From positions 1-36,300 of the forward strand of contig CAYRKW010000033.1 of NCBI GenBank assembly GCA_964425135.1: 36,300 bases of DNA, given 5' to 3'. This document shows positions 16,844-24,568 of this stretch, in pieces; the stretch's first letter is position 1, and every line of letters starts with the position of its first letter. The DNA is from CAYLLD01 sp964425135 (GTDB taxonomy: Bacteria; Pseudomonadota; Alphaproteobacteria; Rhodobacterales; Rhodobacteraceae). The position numbers and the translations under genes were made by a program. A model generated the notes under the pieces. It was given only the letters and a program-made list of their open reading frames with translations, searched no databases and was not told the origin of the DNA.

Positions 16844-18153
16844 GCGGTAATCCGATCGAGAATAAGCGGCTCCTCAGCGCCGGGTTTATCGGCGATGCGA
16901 TAGGCGGTGATGATTTGCGCTTTTGCCTCCTGCGCCGCCGCTTCATCCTCGGCGTGGACGCGCGCGATAGGCGTTTCACTATCGACCATGAGGCCGCGTC
17001 CCAAAAGCCAATCGAGACCAACCGCGTAGTCGATGGTGTCGCTGGCGCGGCGGCGGCCTCCACCCAAAGTGACCACTGCGCGCCCTAAGGCTTGGGTGTC
17101 GATCTCATCCACGAAGCCAGCCTTAGGATGATAAATCTCGGTGATGACAGGCGCTTTGGGCAATTGGGCCTCGAAGGTGTCGAGAAAGTCGGGAGGGCCA
17201 CCAAGCTCGGCAACCATTTTCGCGAATGTTTCGGCGGCTTTGCCGCTTTCGAGCGCCTCTGCGATTTTGGCTTCGCCGTCTTTGGTGTCGCCCGCCAATC
17301 CTGCTTGTGCAAGTGCAGCCCCGCCAAGTGCAACTGTGACGTCCCAAAGCCGCGCGTCGATCTCATCGCCGCGCAAAAGCCGCACACATTGTGCAACTTC
17401 CAGCGCATTGCCAGCGCAGGTGCACAGCGGCTCGTTCATATCGGTGATAAGCGCTTGGGTTTTACACGCGGCGGCATTGGCCACATCGACCAGAGCGCTG
17501 GCGAGCTCGCGTGCGTCCTCAATGGTCTTTGCGATAGCGCCGTTGCCGCATTTGACGTCGATTATCAACGTGTCGAGACCGGCGGCGAGCTTTTTGGACA
17601 GGATGGAGGCGCAGATCAGGTCGATACTGTCTACCGTGCCAGAGATGTCGCGGATGGCGTAGAGGCGTTTGTCGGCGGGGGCCAGATCGCTGGTTTGGCC
17701 GATGATGGCGCAGCCGATGTCGCGGACGACGCGGCGGAATTCGGTTTCGTCAATGTCGGTGCGGTATCCGGGGATGGCATCAAGTTTGTCGAGCGTGCCG
17801 CCCGTGTGCCCCAGGCCCCGGCCTGAGATCATGGGGACATAGGCCCCGCAAGCTGCGAGGGCGGGCGCAAGGATGAGAGAGACGCAATCGCCTACGCCGC
17901 CTGTGGAGTGTTTGTCGAGCACCGGTGCATCAAGCTGCCAGCGCAGGGTGTCGCCGCTGTCGCGCATGGCGGTGGTCAGGGCGAGACGCTCGCCCCGCGT
18001 CATGCCGCGCAGCAGAACGGCCATGGCAAAAGCGCCAAGCTGCGCGTCATCGGCGCTGCCATCGGTGATGCCTTGGACGACTGCGTTGATCTCGTCATCT
18101 TCGAGGGCGTGGTTGTCCCGTTTTTTTGCAATGATGTCCTGAAAGAGCGTCAA
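16840..18153 (-). CDS. deoA: Thymidine phosphorylase
   Basis: 437 residues when started at the TTG at 18153, close to the 440 of E. coli DeoA. DeoA cleaves thymidine or deoxyuridine with phosphate to base and deoxyribose-1-phosphate. The family signature GRGLGHTGGTLDKLDAIPG spans about 111-129, and the phosphate-binding KHSTGGVGD lies at 81-89. The open frame reaches 18255, but the extra residues are an Arg-rich shadow of deoC. The TTG overlaps the deoC stop (TTGA), copying the ATGA pattern of the rest of the operon, so I prefer this unusual start. Confidence 0.93.
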   Translation of the reverse strand: MTLFQDIIAKKRDNHALEDDEINAVVQGITDGSADDAQLGAFAMAVLLRGMTRGERLALTTAMRDSGDTLRWQLDAPVLDKHSTGGVGDCVSLILAPALAACGAYVPMISGRGLGHTGGTLDKLDAIPGYRTDIDETEFRRVVRDIGCAIIGQTSDLAPADKRLYAIRDISGTVDSIDLICASILSKKLAAGLDTLIIDVKCGNGAIAKTIEDARELASALVDVANAAACKTQALITDMNEPLCTCAGNALEVAQCVRLLRGDEIDARLWDVTVALGGAALAQAGLAGDTKDGEAKIAEALESGKAAETFAKMVAELGGPPDFLDTFEAQLPKAPVITEIYHPKAGFVDEIDTQALGRAVVTLGGGRRRASDTIDYAVGLDWLLGRGLMVDSETPIARVHAEDEAAAQEAKAQIITAYRIADKPGAEEPLILDRITA

Positions 18154-18911
18154 TAGCCCTGTCCGGCTTGAGGCGTATCGCGGCCTTCGATGGTGGCAAG
18201 CAAGGCGTCGAGCACGCCAGATGCGCCGAAGCGGAAGGTGTCCGGGCTGGCCCAATCTGCGCCCATAATCTCATCGGCAATGTTGAGATAGGTGCGGGCG
18301 TCGTCGAGGGTTCGGATACCGCCCGCAGCCTTGAAGCCAACCGGTTGTTTGGAGGCTTTGATCTCCGTCAACATCGTGCGGGCGGCATCGGGTGTTGCGC
18401 TGACGGAGACTTTTCCGGTGGAGGTTTTGACGAAATGCGCCCCGCCATCGATAGCTGCATGGGTGGCGAGCGCAATGGTTTTGCTGTCAGGGAGCATGCC
18501 GCTTTCGATGATCGCTTTGACCTTCGCTGATCCGGCGGCTTTGCAGACCCTGGCCACGCGGGCATCGACATTTTCGGGATGGCCTTCAAGCAGGAGCTTC
18601 CACGGGATGACCATATCGATCTCATCCGCGCCATCTTTGACAGCCTGCTCGGTCATATCAAGTACACCGCCGATGGCGTGATCCCCTTGCGGGAAGTTCA
18701 CGACCGTCGCGATTTTAACGCCGCTGTCTTTGAGCAAGCCGACCGCATCGGAGATGAACTTTGGCCAGATGCAGATGGCGGCAACCTTGCCATAAGGCGT
18801 CACGGCTTTTTTGCAAAGCTGGCGGATGTCTACCGCGGCGCAATCATCGCTGAGATCGGTTAGGTCAAGGCAACTCAAAGCGCGTTTCGCAATGTCTTTG
18901 TCCGAGATCAT
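18150..18911 (-). CDS. deoC: Deoxyribose-phosphate aldolase
   Basis: 253 residues, a class I aldolase with a TIM-barrel fold that splits deoxyribose-5-phosphate into acetaldehyde and glyceraldehyde-3-phosphate. The Schiff-base lysine is Lys162 in FVKTSTGK, and Asp99 in EIDMVI belongs to the active site. The start is three bases after the cdd stop, and its stop overlaps the deoA TTG start. It finishes the catabolic branch for deoxynucleosides. Confidence 0.96.
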   Translation of the reverse strand: MISDKDIAKRALSCLDLTDLSDDCAAVDIRQLCKKAVTPYGKVAAICIWPKFISDAVGLLKDSGVKIATVVNFPQGDHAIGGVLDMTEQAVKDGADEIDMVIPWKLLLEGHPENVDARVARVCKAAGSAKVKAIIESGMLPDSKTIALATHAAIDGGAHFVKTSTGKVSVSATPDAARTMLTEIKASKQPVGFKAAGGIRTLDDARTYLNIADEIMGADWASPDTFRFGASGVLDALLATIEGRDTPQAGQGY

Positions 18912-18914
18912 GCG

Positions 18915-19322
18915 TCAGCCTTCCAGATGAGATTGGGAAAATGCGCCGGGGAGAATTTCGGCGAGGGTTGTCTGGCCTTTGAGACCGTCAAGACCTGCGA
19001 GATAGACGCGGGTTTCGCCTGATCCGAACTCGGCGAGCTTTTGGCGGCACCCGCCGCAGGGCGTGATCGGCTCGTCACAATCAGCGATGACCAGAACGGC
19101 TGTGATCTGCTGTTTGCCTTGGCTGGCGACCAGATGCGCAATTGCGCCGGCCTCGGCGCAGGTGCCTTCAGGATAAGCGACGTTTTCGACATTGCAGCCA
19201 GCGAAAATATCGCCGCTTTGCGTCTCAATCGCTGCACCGACTTTGAAACTGGAATAGGGCGCATGGGCATTTTCGCGCGCCCGTTTTGCCGCATCAAATA
19301 AGCTTTGAATGCTGGTTTCCAT
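18915..19322 (-). CDS. cdd: Cytidine deaminase
   Basis: 135 residues, the short tetrameric type. It deaminates cytidine and deoxycytidine to uridine and deoxyuridine. Zinc ligands are three Cys: Cys55 in TCAEAGA (with the catalytic Glu57) and Cys89/Cys92 in PCGGC. I use the ATG at 19322; a TTG at 19337 would add five residues. First gene of the salvage operon, only 24 bases after the stop of the sigma-54 regulator, so any separate promoter would have to lie inside the regulator gene. Confidence 0.94.
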   Translation of the reverse strand: METSIQSLFDAAKRARENAHAPYSSFKVGAAIETQSGDIFAGCNVENVAYPEGTCAEAGAIAHLVASQGKQQITAVLVIADCDEPITPCGGCRQKLAEFGSGETRVYLAGLDGLKGQTTLAEILPGAFSQSHLEG

Positions 19323-19346
19323 CCTGCCTCGCACCAAAATCAGCGC

Positions 19347-20789
19347 TTACGGATCACCGACCTTTTCGGTATCGCGCGCCCATGCTTCGCGTTTACGGTA
19401 AATGGTCGATGCGGAGACGTCCAGCATATGTGCCGCTTTGGGAATGGATCCGCCACATTGCGCGATGGTTGCCTCGATCAGCTCGCGCTCGACATCTGCC
19501 AGCGTGTTGCCCACGAGATTATCGATGAAATTAAGGCTGGGCATGCTCACCGGCGTGGCGAGCGCATCGCTGAAATCATTGGACTCCGAATTGGGTGTTG
19601 TGGGCATCTGGACAATATTGCCGGTATCTTCGAGAATCTCAGCGGGGAGCATTGCTGTGGTGACGGTTTCGCCATTGTTGAGAACGGCGACATTGCGCAG
19701 CGCGTTGAGAAGTTGCCGCACGTTCCCGGGCCAGGAATAGCGTTGCAGGACGTATTCGACTTCAGAGCTGAGTTTGGTGAAGGATTTTCCTTCTTCTTCA
19801 GCGAACTTGCGCAAGTTTATGCGGGCGATTTGCAGAACGTCATCGCCGCGCTCGCGCAGGGGCGGGATGTGGACGGGGACGACGTGGAGGCGGTAGTACA
19901 GATCCTCGCGGAATTTTCCTGCGCGCACCTGTTCCATGGGGTTGCGGTTGGTGGCGCAAATGATGCGGGCGTCGACCATCTTGGTGGTCGTCGCGCCTAC
20001 AGGTTGGATTGAGGAGGTTTGCAAAAAGCGCAGCAGCTTGGTCTGCAACGACAGATCCATCTCGCAAATCTCATCGAGAAAGAGCGTGCCGCCGTCTGCG
20101 GCCTGAGCGGCACCGATTTTGTCGGCGATAGCGCCGGTGAAGGAACCTTTGAGGTGTCCAAATACCTCTGATTCAAGCAGATCGGATGGTATTGCGCCGC
20201 AGTTCAGGGCGATGAACGGTCCTTTGGAGCGGTTGGAGACGTCATGGATGGTTTGCGCGCAAACTTCCTTGCCAGTGCCGCTTTCGCCAGAGATGAACAC
20301 TGTCGCGCTCGACTGGCCGATATTGTCGACCATTTTGTAAAGCGATTGCATGGCAGGCGATGTGCCGATGAAGCCGTGAAATCCGATGCTCGTTTTTTTC
20401 TCTTTTTTCGTGCTCGGCGCTTTTCCGTTTGCTGCCAGCGCGCTGTTCACGGCTGCTATCAGGCGGGCGTCGGCGAAGGGTTTGACAAGGAAGTCGAAAG
20501 CCCCCACGCGCATCGCGTCAACGGCGCGGTTGATCGAGCCGTTTGCGGTGATCACGATGACTTTGCACTTGGGGTTCTTTTGCAACATGTGCTGCATCAG
20601 GTCCTGGCCGTCACCATCGGGCAACAGGAGGTCGAGCAGAACAATATCGGGATCGGTGCGGTTGTAGGCTGCCAATCCGTCGTTGAATGTAAAGGCTTTT
20701 TCAACGCTATGACCCTCTTTGGACAGAACCGAAGAGTACATGATCGACAGGGAGGGCGTATCCTCAACCAGAAGGAAGGGTTTGTTCAT
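19347..20789 (-). CDS. Sigma-54-dependent response regulator, LuxO-like
   Basis: 480 residues in the NtrC-class order. The receiver domain has phospho-acceptor Asp53 in LLDLLLPDGDG, Thr81 and Lys103 (VKPF). The AAA+ domain has Walker A GESGTGKE (168-175), Walker B GTLFLDE (234-240) and arginine motifs in FREDLYYRL. A Fis-type helix-turn-helix lies near 447-470 (GSIPKAAHMLDVSASTIYRK). The sigma-54 contact loop reads GSFTGA at 215-220 instead of the usual GAFTGA. The receiver resembles LuxO, which takes phosphate from an Hpt protein. Here the gene just upstream encodes a kinase ending in receiver and Hpt domains, nine bases away. Targets are unknown; the deo operon directly downstream is a candidate. 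Confidence 0.93.
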   Translation of the reverse strand: MNKPFLLVEDTPSLSIMYSSVLSKEGHSVEKAFTFNDGLAAYNRTDPDIVLLDLLLPDGDGQDLMQHMLQKNPKCKVIVITANGSINRAVDAMRVGAFDFLVKPFADARLIAAVNSALAANGKAPSTKKEKKTSIGFHGFIGTSPAMQSLYKMVDNIGQSSATVFISGESGTGKEVCAQTIHDVSNRSKGPFIALNCGAIPSDLLESEVFGHLKGSFTGAIADKIGAAQAADGGTLFLDEICEMDLSLQTKLLRFLQTSSIQPVGATTTKMVDARIICATNRNPMEQVRAGKFREDLYYRLHVVPVHIPPLRERGDDVLQIARINLRKFAEEEGKSFTKLSSEVEYVLQRYSWPGNVRQLLNALRNVAVLNNGETVTTAMLPAEILEDTGNIVQMPTTPNSESNDFSDALATPVSMPSLNFIDNLVGNTLADVERELIEATIAQCGGSIPKAAHMLDVSASTIYRKREAWARDTEKVGDP

Positions 20790-20798
20790 CTACATCGC

Positions 20799-22403
20799 TC
20801 AGCTTTTCAAGCGATCATCGACGAAATTCAGCACATCTGCAATACCGTGGAGGCAGGCGCGGCTTTGCAATTCGACCTGCTCGGTGTCCTTAAGATGGGC
20901 CGCGCGGTTGAGCATTTGTCCGGCATTTTGAGCCTCTGTCGCGCCAATTGCGCCGCCTACGGATATCAGGACGTGGCTGGCGGAGGCGATTTCGGTCAAG
21001 TCTCCGGATTTCATGCCAGCCTGAATGCGATTACGCACACTTGTCAGATCAGCCGCGACATTACGGAGCAATTCGGCGATCATGTCGGGGCCGATGGAGG
21101 CTTCAAGACGATTGTAAATTTCCATATCGATCGTGTGGTGGTTGGCCGCTGCTTGGACAGTCTGTTTGCTCGTGCATTGCGCGGCACCACTGCCGGATTT
21201 GCAATGTGACAGTAGCGTTTGTCCGAAACTTTCAATGCCAAGGATCGGTTTTGCGATAATGCCATCTGCACCGGCCTGAGAAATTTTGTCGCGATGCTCG
21301 CGCAGGGCATAAGCGGTCAGCGCAATAATGGGCATGTGCATGCGATTGTCTTGGCATTGGCGAATGTGGCGGATGACGTCGAGCCCGTCTTTGCGAGGCA
21401 TCTCAATATCCAGAAGCGCCAGTTGGTAGCTGCCGGTTTCAAAATACTCGATGGCTTCCGCACCGTCGGCGGCAAGGTCATAGCTTGCGCCCATGGCGTC
21501 GAGCATTTGGGTGACGACAAGCTGATTGGTGGAATTATCCTCCGCAATAAGGATATGGAGGTGGGACAAGTCGGGTAAAACTGCAGTTGGCAGCACGGAT
21601 ACCGACGAATTTGATCTAGGTGCAGTGTGTGGACTGGCGATTGATTTAACCGCGCCGGGGATACTGAGTGTGACACGCGCCCCGTTTGGGTTCATATTTT
21701 CCACATTGATTAATCCGGCCATCAAATCGACGAGCGATTTGGCGATATGAAGCCCCAGACCGCTACCGGGCTGCGAAGCTGAATCTGGGCGGCCCCTAAA
21801 TTCGAACAGACGCGCGCGGGCCTCATCGGAAAATCCGGGGCCGGTGTCCGTGACCGAGAAAATGAGTGTATCATCGGCACTGACGCTTACGTGAAGCCCG
21901 ATGTGACCTTTTTCGGTGTATTTGACGGCATTATCGATGAGGTTGCCCAAAATCCGCATGACGCGCAGTCCGTCGATTTCCACATCTTTGGGTGCATCTT
22001 CAGACTGGCTGATATTCAGGATCAGCTCTTTGTTTGCAATACGCGCACTCCATGTTTGATGAACATTTTGCAGGAAATCACTTAGATTTACCGAAGATAT
22101 CTCGAGCAGAATATCATCGTCGTCAATTGCACGAATATCGAGGATTCCATCCACGAGCTGGGAAACATACCACGCCGAATTTAAGGCCCCTTGCTTGAGT
22201 TTGGCGGCATCATGACGAAGATCGTCGTCTTTCATCAAGTTGAGTGATGAGATCACATTGCTTATCGCCGATCTCAAATCATGAGAGAGCATGGCAAGGT
22301 AGCGATCCTTGCTTTCGTGTCTATCTTCATCGTGGTTTTGGATTGTATTTCCAATCTCGTTTGCAATCGCTCCCGCAACACGTTGTTCGCCTATTGGTTG
22401 CAA
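20799..22403 (-). CDS. Soluble hybrid histidine kinase (HisKA-HATPase-REC-Hpt)
   Basis: 534 residues without any membrane segment or sensor domain. A short coiled-coil start leads into HisKA with His41 (SHDLRSA). An intact ATPase domain follows: N box with Asn158 (GNLIDNAVKYTEKG), G1 DTGPGF at 186-191 and G2 GSGLGLHIAKSL at 213-224. The receiver has Asp332 (LLDIEMPRKDG), and the C-terminal Hpt domain has His477 (SASHVLISVGGAIGA). All residues for a full His-Asp-His relay are present. The start is uncertain: the frame opens at TTG 22403 right after an in-frame stop, with no ribosome binding site. It lies between the membrane sensor and the sigma-54 regulator, so it probably receives a signal from the former and phosphorylates the latter. 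Confidence 0.88.
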   Translation of the reverse strand: MQPIGEQRVAGAIANEIGNTIQNHDEDRHESKDRYLAMLSHDLRSAISNVISSLNLMKDDDLRHDAAKLKQGALNSAWYVSQLVDGILDIRAIDDDDILLEISSVNLSDFLQNVHQTWSARIANKELILNISQSEDAPKDVEIDGLRVMRILGNLIDNAVKYTEKGHIGLHVSVSADDTLIFSVTDTGPGFSDEARARLFEFRGRPDSASQPGSGLGLHIAKSLVDLMAGLINVENMNPNGARVTLSIPGAVKSIASPHTAPRSNSSVSVLPTAVLPDLSHLHILIAEDNSTNQLVVTQMLDAMGASYDLAADGAEAIEYFETGSYQLALLDIEMPRKDGLDVIRHIRQCQDNRMHMPIIALTAYALREHRDKISQAGADGIIAKPILGIESFGQTLLSHCKSGSGAAQCTSKQTVQAAANHHTIDMEIYNRLEASIGPDMIAELLRNVAADLTSVRNRIQAGMKSGDLTEIASASHVLISVGGAIGATEAQNAGQMLNRAAHLKDTEQVELQSRACLHGIADVLNFVDDRLKS

Positions 22404-22438
22404 TTAAGCAGTAGAATACAACTAATTTATAAAATATG

Positions 22439-22453
22439 AAACAAATTTTGTTT
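22439..22453. repeat. Short perfect palindrome between the two kinase genes
   Basis: AAACAAA (22439-22445) and TTTGTTT (22447-22453) are exact reverse complements around a single T. It starts four bases after the stop codon of the membrane sensor on the minus strand, in an AT-rich 53-base spacer. It could be an operator or mark an internal promoter region; it is too AT-rich to be a classical terminator stem. Confidence 0.35.
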
Positions 22454-22456
22454 ATT

Positions 22457-24109
22457 CTATGCAGAACGCACAGATGCAACGGATTGTCGCAGCAGATTCA
22501 CATCCACCGGAAGCTCGATGCAATGAGCAAAGTCTTGCGGGTGAAGGGGCGGGCCTATCGAAACCATCAACGCCTTGGGAAAACGCGTTTTCAAACGATC
22601 CGAACGCTCGGCTTCGTCCAGCCCACCGGCCTCGAAAAGTACAGTGTTGACGTTGCCTTCCTCTTGCATGCCAACGATTTCAAAGTCATCGCTAGAAAGT
22701 GCCAAAGTGCAGATCATGCGCACTGCCTCGGAACGCGCATCTATGAACACGCGGATGGCGTTTAGTTCCATCACCTCGGCGGGAATTCGCATCACGATGG
22801 AGATGCGATCTTCAACATGATCCAGCGAGATCATGCCGCCCATACGTTCCAGTATGGAGCGGGCGACGGAGGGGCCAAGTGCGTCTGTGGAAAACTGGCC
22901 TTTATCAGCATCGCCGCTTCCCATCAGGATGTTGAGAAGTTGTTCATTGGCGGAACCGTTGGAGACGCGGTGGTCAAAATTGAAGTTGATGACGAGATTG
23001 CTATCTTGATGGCCGAAGTTGATCTCAATCGAACGGGTTCCGGCTTTCTCAACGATATAGCTGGAAAACTGCGCAACGACCTGGCGCAGACGCTTGAAGT
23101 CTCCGATGACGAACTTGGGGCAATCCGCGTTGGCGGTCACGGATAGCGCAATGCCTTCTCTGCGCGCGATTGAGGAGAATAGCTCTTCAACGGATCGCAC
23201 CAACTCGCGCGGTTCAAGGGGTTTGGTATCGAATACGATCTCGCCGTCTTGCAGGGCGGAATAGTCCATAATGTCACCGAGCATGGCGATCATTTGCTGG
23301 CCTGAGCGTTCCGCCTGCTCGATCAGGCGTTGTTGTGGGGTTGTCATGCCAGACTTGCGCGCCAGTGACAGCATACCAAGCACACCGTTCATGGGGGTCC
23401 GCAATTCATGGCTCATCATGGTCAGGAAGCGGGATTTGGCTTGATTGGCGCGGCGGGAAATCTCTGCGAGTTCAATGTTGTGCTGCGCGATCCGCTTGTT
23501 GGCAGCGCTTTCGCGGTTGATGAGCCACAGGAGCAGCGCACCGACGCAAAAGGCAAGGCCTGTCGCGAAGGCGATATTTGTCGCGATATTGCGCAGATCG
23601 TGTCCTATGCCCAGAAAGCGGTTACGCTCTCCGGCGAAAACGCCCTGATTAAACCGGGATACATCTGATGCGAGCGCGCCGAATTCTGATTGCAGGCGAT
23701 CGATTTCAGCTTTCTGATCGCTGGAGATATTCACGATATTGGTTTCTTCAGCCTGCAAAAGCGCGAACAGCCGCTCGAGAACTTTGTCGTCCTGATCATA
23801 AAAGCGCATGCGTTTGCCAACCACACCCGACTGCGCGATCACAACACGGGACCACAAAAGATCAAACCGCTTATTGATCGATATGTTGCTCGCGCCGCTT
23901 TGGTCGTTATTCAACTCGGCAAGTTCAGCCAAAAAGCGGGTATGCTCCAGCGCGAGTTGCGAGGATGACCAGGCAAGGTTTTCCTGATTGAGCGTCTCAA
24001 AGGATTCAAGATTTTGGCGATAGGAATAAAAACCCAGCCCAAGCGAAAAGAGCAGTGCAAGAACAATTATACCGACCAGAGCGGTCTTGAATCGGCCCGG
24101 CGTGGTCAG
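22457..24109 (-). CDS. Membrane sensor histidine kinase with degenerate ATPase domain
   Basis: About 550 residues. TM1 lies near residues 8-27 (TALVGIIVLALLFSLGLGF), followed by a helical periplasmic domain of about 145 residues and TM2 near 177-197. HisKA keeps its His (SHELRTP, His234). The following ATPase-like domain lacks the N-box Asn (QVVAQFSSYIVEKAG) and has no DxGxG motif. The last 120 residues look like a receiver fold without the acceptor Asp (VLFEAGG). Coding resemblance, including TM1, extends upstream of the first ordinary start (TTG 23932) to an in-frame TAG. The only sensible initiator there is CTG at 24109, overlapping the previous gene's stop as CTGA. It is probably a sensor subunit working with the soluble kinase downstream. 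Confidence 0.8.
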   Translation of the reverse strand: MTTPGRFKTALVGIIVLALLFSLGLGFYSYRQNLESFETLNQENLAWSSSQLALEHTRFLAELAELNNDQSGASNISINKRFDLLWSRVVIAQSGVVGKRMRFYDQDDKVLERLFALLQAEETNIVNISSDQKAEIDRLQSEFGALASDVSRFNQGVFAGERNRFLGIGHDLRNIATNIAFATGLAFCVGALLLWLINRESAANKRIAQHNIELAEISRRANQAKSRFLTMMSHELRTPMNGVLGMLSLARKSGMTTPQQRLIEQAERSGQQMIAMLGDIMDYSALQDGEIVFDTKPLEPRELVRSVEELFSSIARREGIALSVTANADCPKFVIGDFKRLRQVVAQFSSYIVEKAGTRSIEINFGHQDSNLVINFNFDHRVSNGSANEQLLNILMGSGDADKGQFSTDALGPSVARSILERMGGMISLDHVEDRISIVMRIPAEVMELNAIRVFIDARSEAVRMICTLALSSDDFEIVGMQEEGNVNTVLFEAGGLDEAERSDRLKTRFPKALMVSIGPPLHPQDFAHCIELPVDVNLLRQSVASVRSA

Positions 24110-24468
24110 CGGATTTCCATTTTTCTAAGCTGCCAGACGAGCCTGCCGTTGTATTCGACATCCTGGAGCAGTTCGTAGTCTGACATGGGATAAATCACCC
24201 AAATCGGACCCTTGTCACGACGGGACAGGGGGGCACCACCCATCGTTGTTGCGAGAATGACGTCAAATCGTATGAAATCTTCCCATGGCACTTCGACGCT
24301 GTAGTCGTTTGCGGCGGTGAGGACCACCACCTCATATTCGTCCAATTCACCCTCATTTGTGTGCGCAACGACATCGCGCAGGAGCGGGCCTTTGAATTCA
24401 TTCACACCATCGACGAAATCATTCTCGGTCTGGATGGTCGTCAATTCCAGCGCTTCGAGCGCTTCCAT
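24106..24468 (-). CDS. Oxidoreductase molybdopterin-binding-like periplasmic protein, 5' end in gap
   Basis: 120 C-terminal residues are visible; the N-terminus lies in the 100-N gap. Segments LEALELTTIQT, FKGPLLRDVV, LTAANDYSVEVP, DVILATTMGGAPLSRRDKG and WVIYPM, and a C-terminal WQLRKMEI, match small proteins with a sulfite-oxidase-type molybdopterin-binding fold. These are usually 150-170 residues with a signal peptide, so about 40-50 residues are missing. I see no cofactor-ligating Cys in the visible part, so an enzyme function is doubtful and a sensory or binding role is possible. The stop overlaps the sensor kinase's probable CTG start, tying the two together. The Met at the gap edge is not a real start. 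Confidence 0.75.
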   Translation of the reverse strand: MEALEALELTTIQTENDFVDGVNEFKGPLLRDVVAHTNEGELDEYEVVVLTAANDYSVEVPWEDFIRFDVILATTMGGAPLSRRDKGPIWVIYPMSDYELLQDVEYNGRLVWQLRKMEIR

Positions 24469-24568
24469 NNNNNNNNNNNNNNNNNNNNNNNNNNNNNNNN
24501 NNNNNNNNNNNNNNNNNNNNNNNNNNNNNNNNNNNNNNNNNNNNNNNNNNNNNNNNNNNNNNNNNNNN
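24469..24568. other. Assembly gap (100 N) between maeB and the pterin-binding-like gene
   Basis: Exactly 100 N, the conventional filler for unknown length. By family lengths the true gap must hold about 50 residues of MaeB, its stop, an intergenic region and the N-terminal 40-50 residues of the next gene. An open frame across the N run joins two unrelated proteins and is an artefact. Confidence 0.95.
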
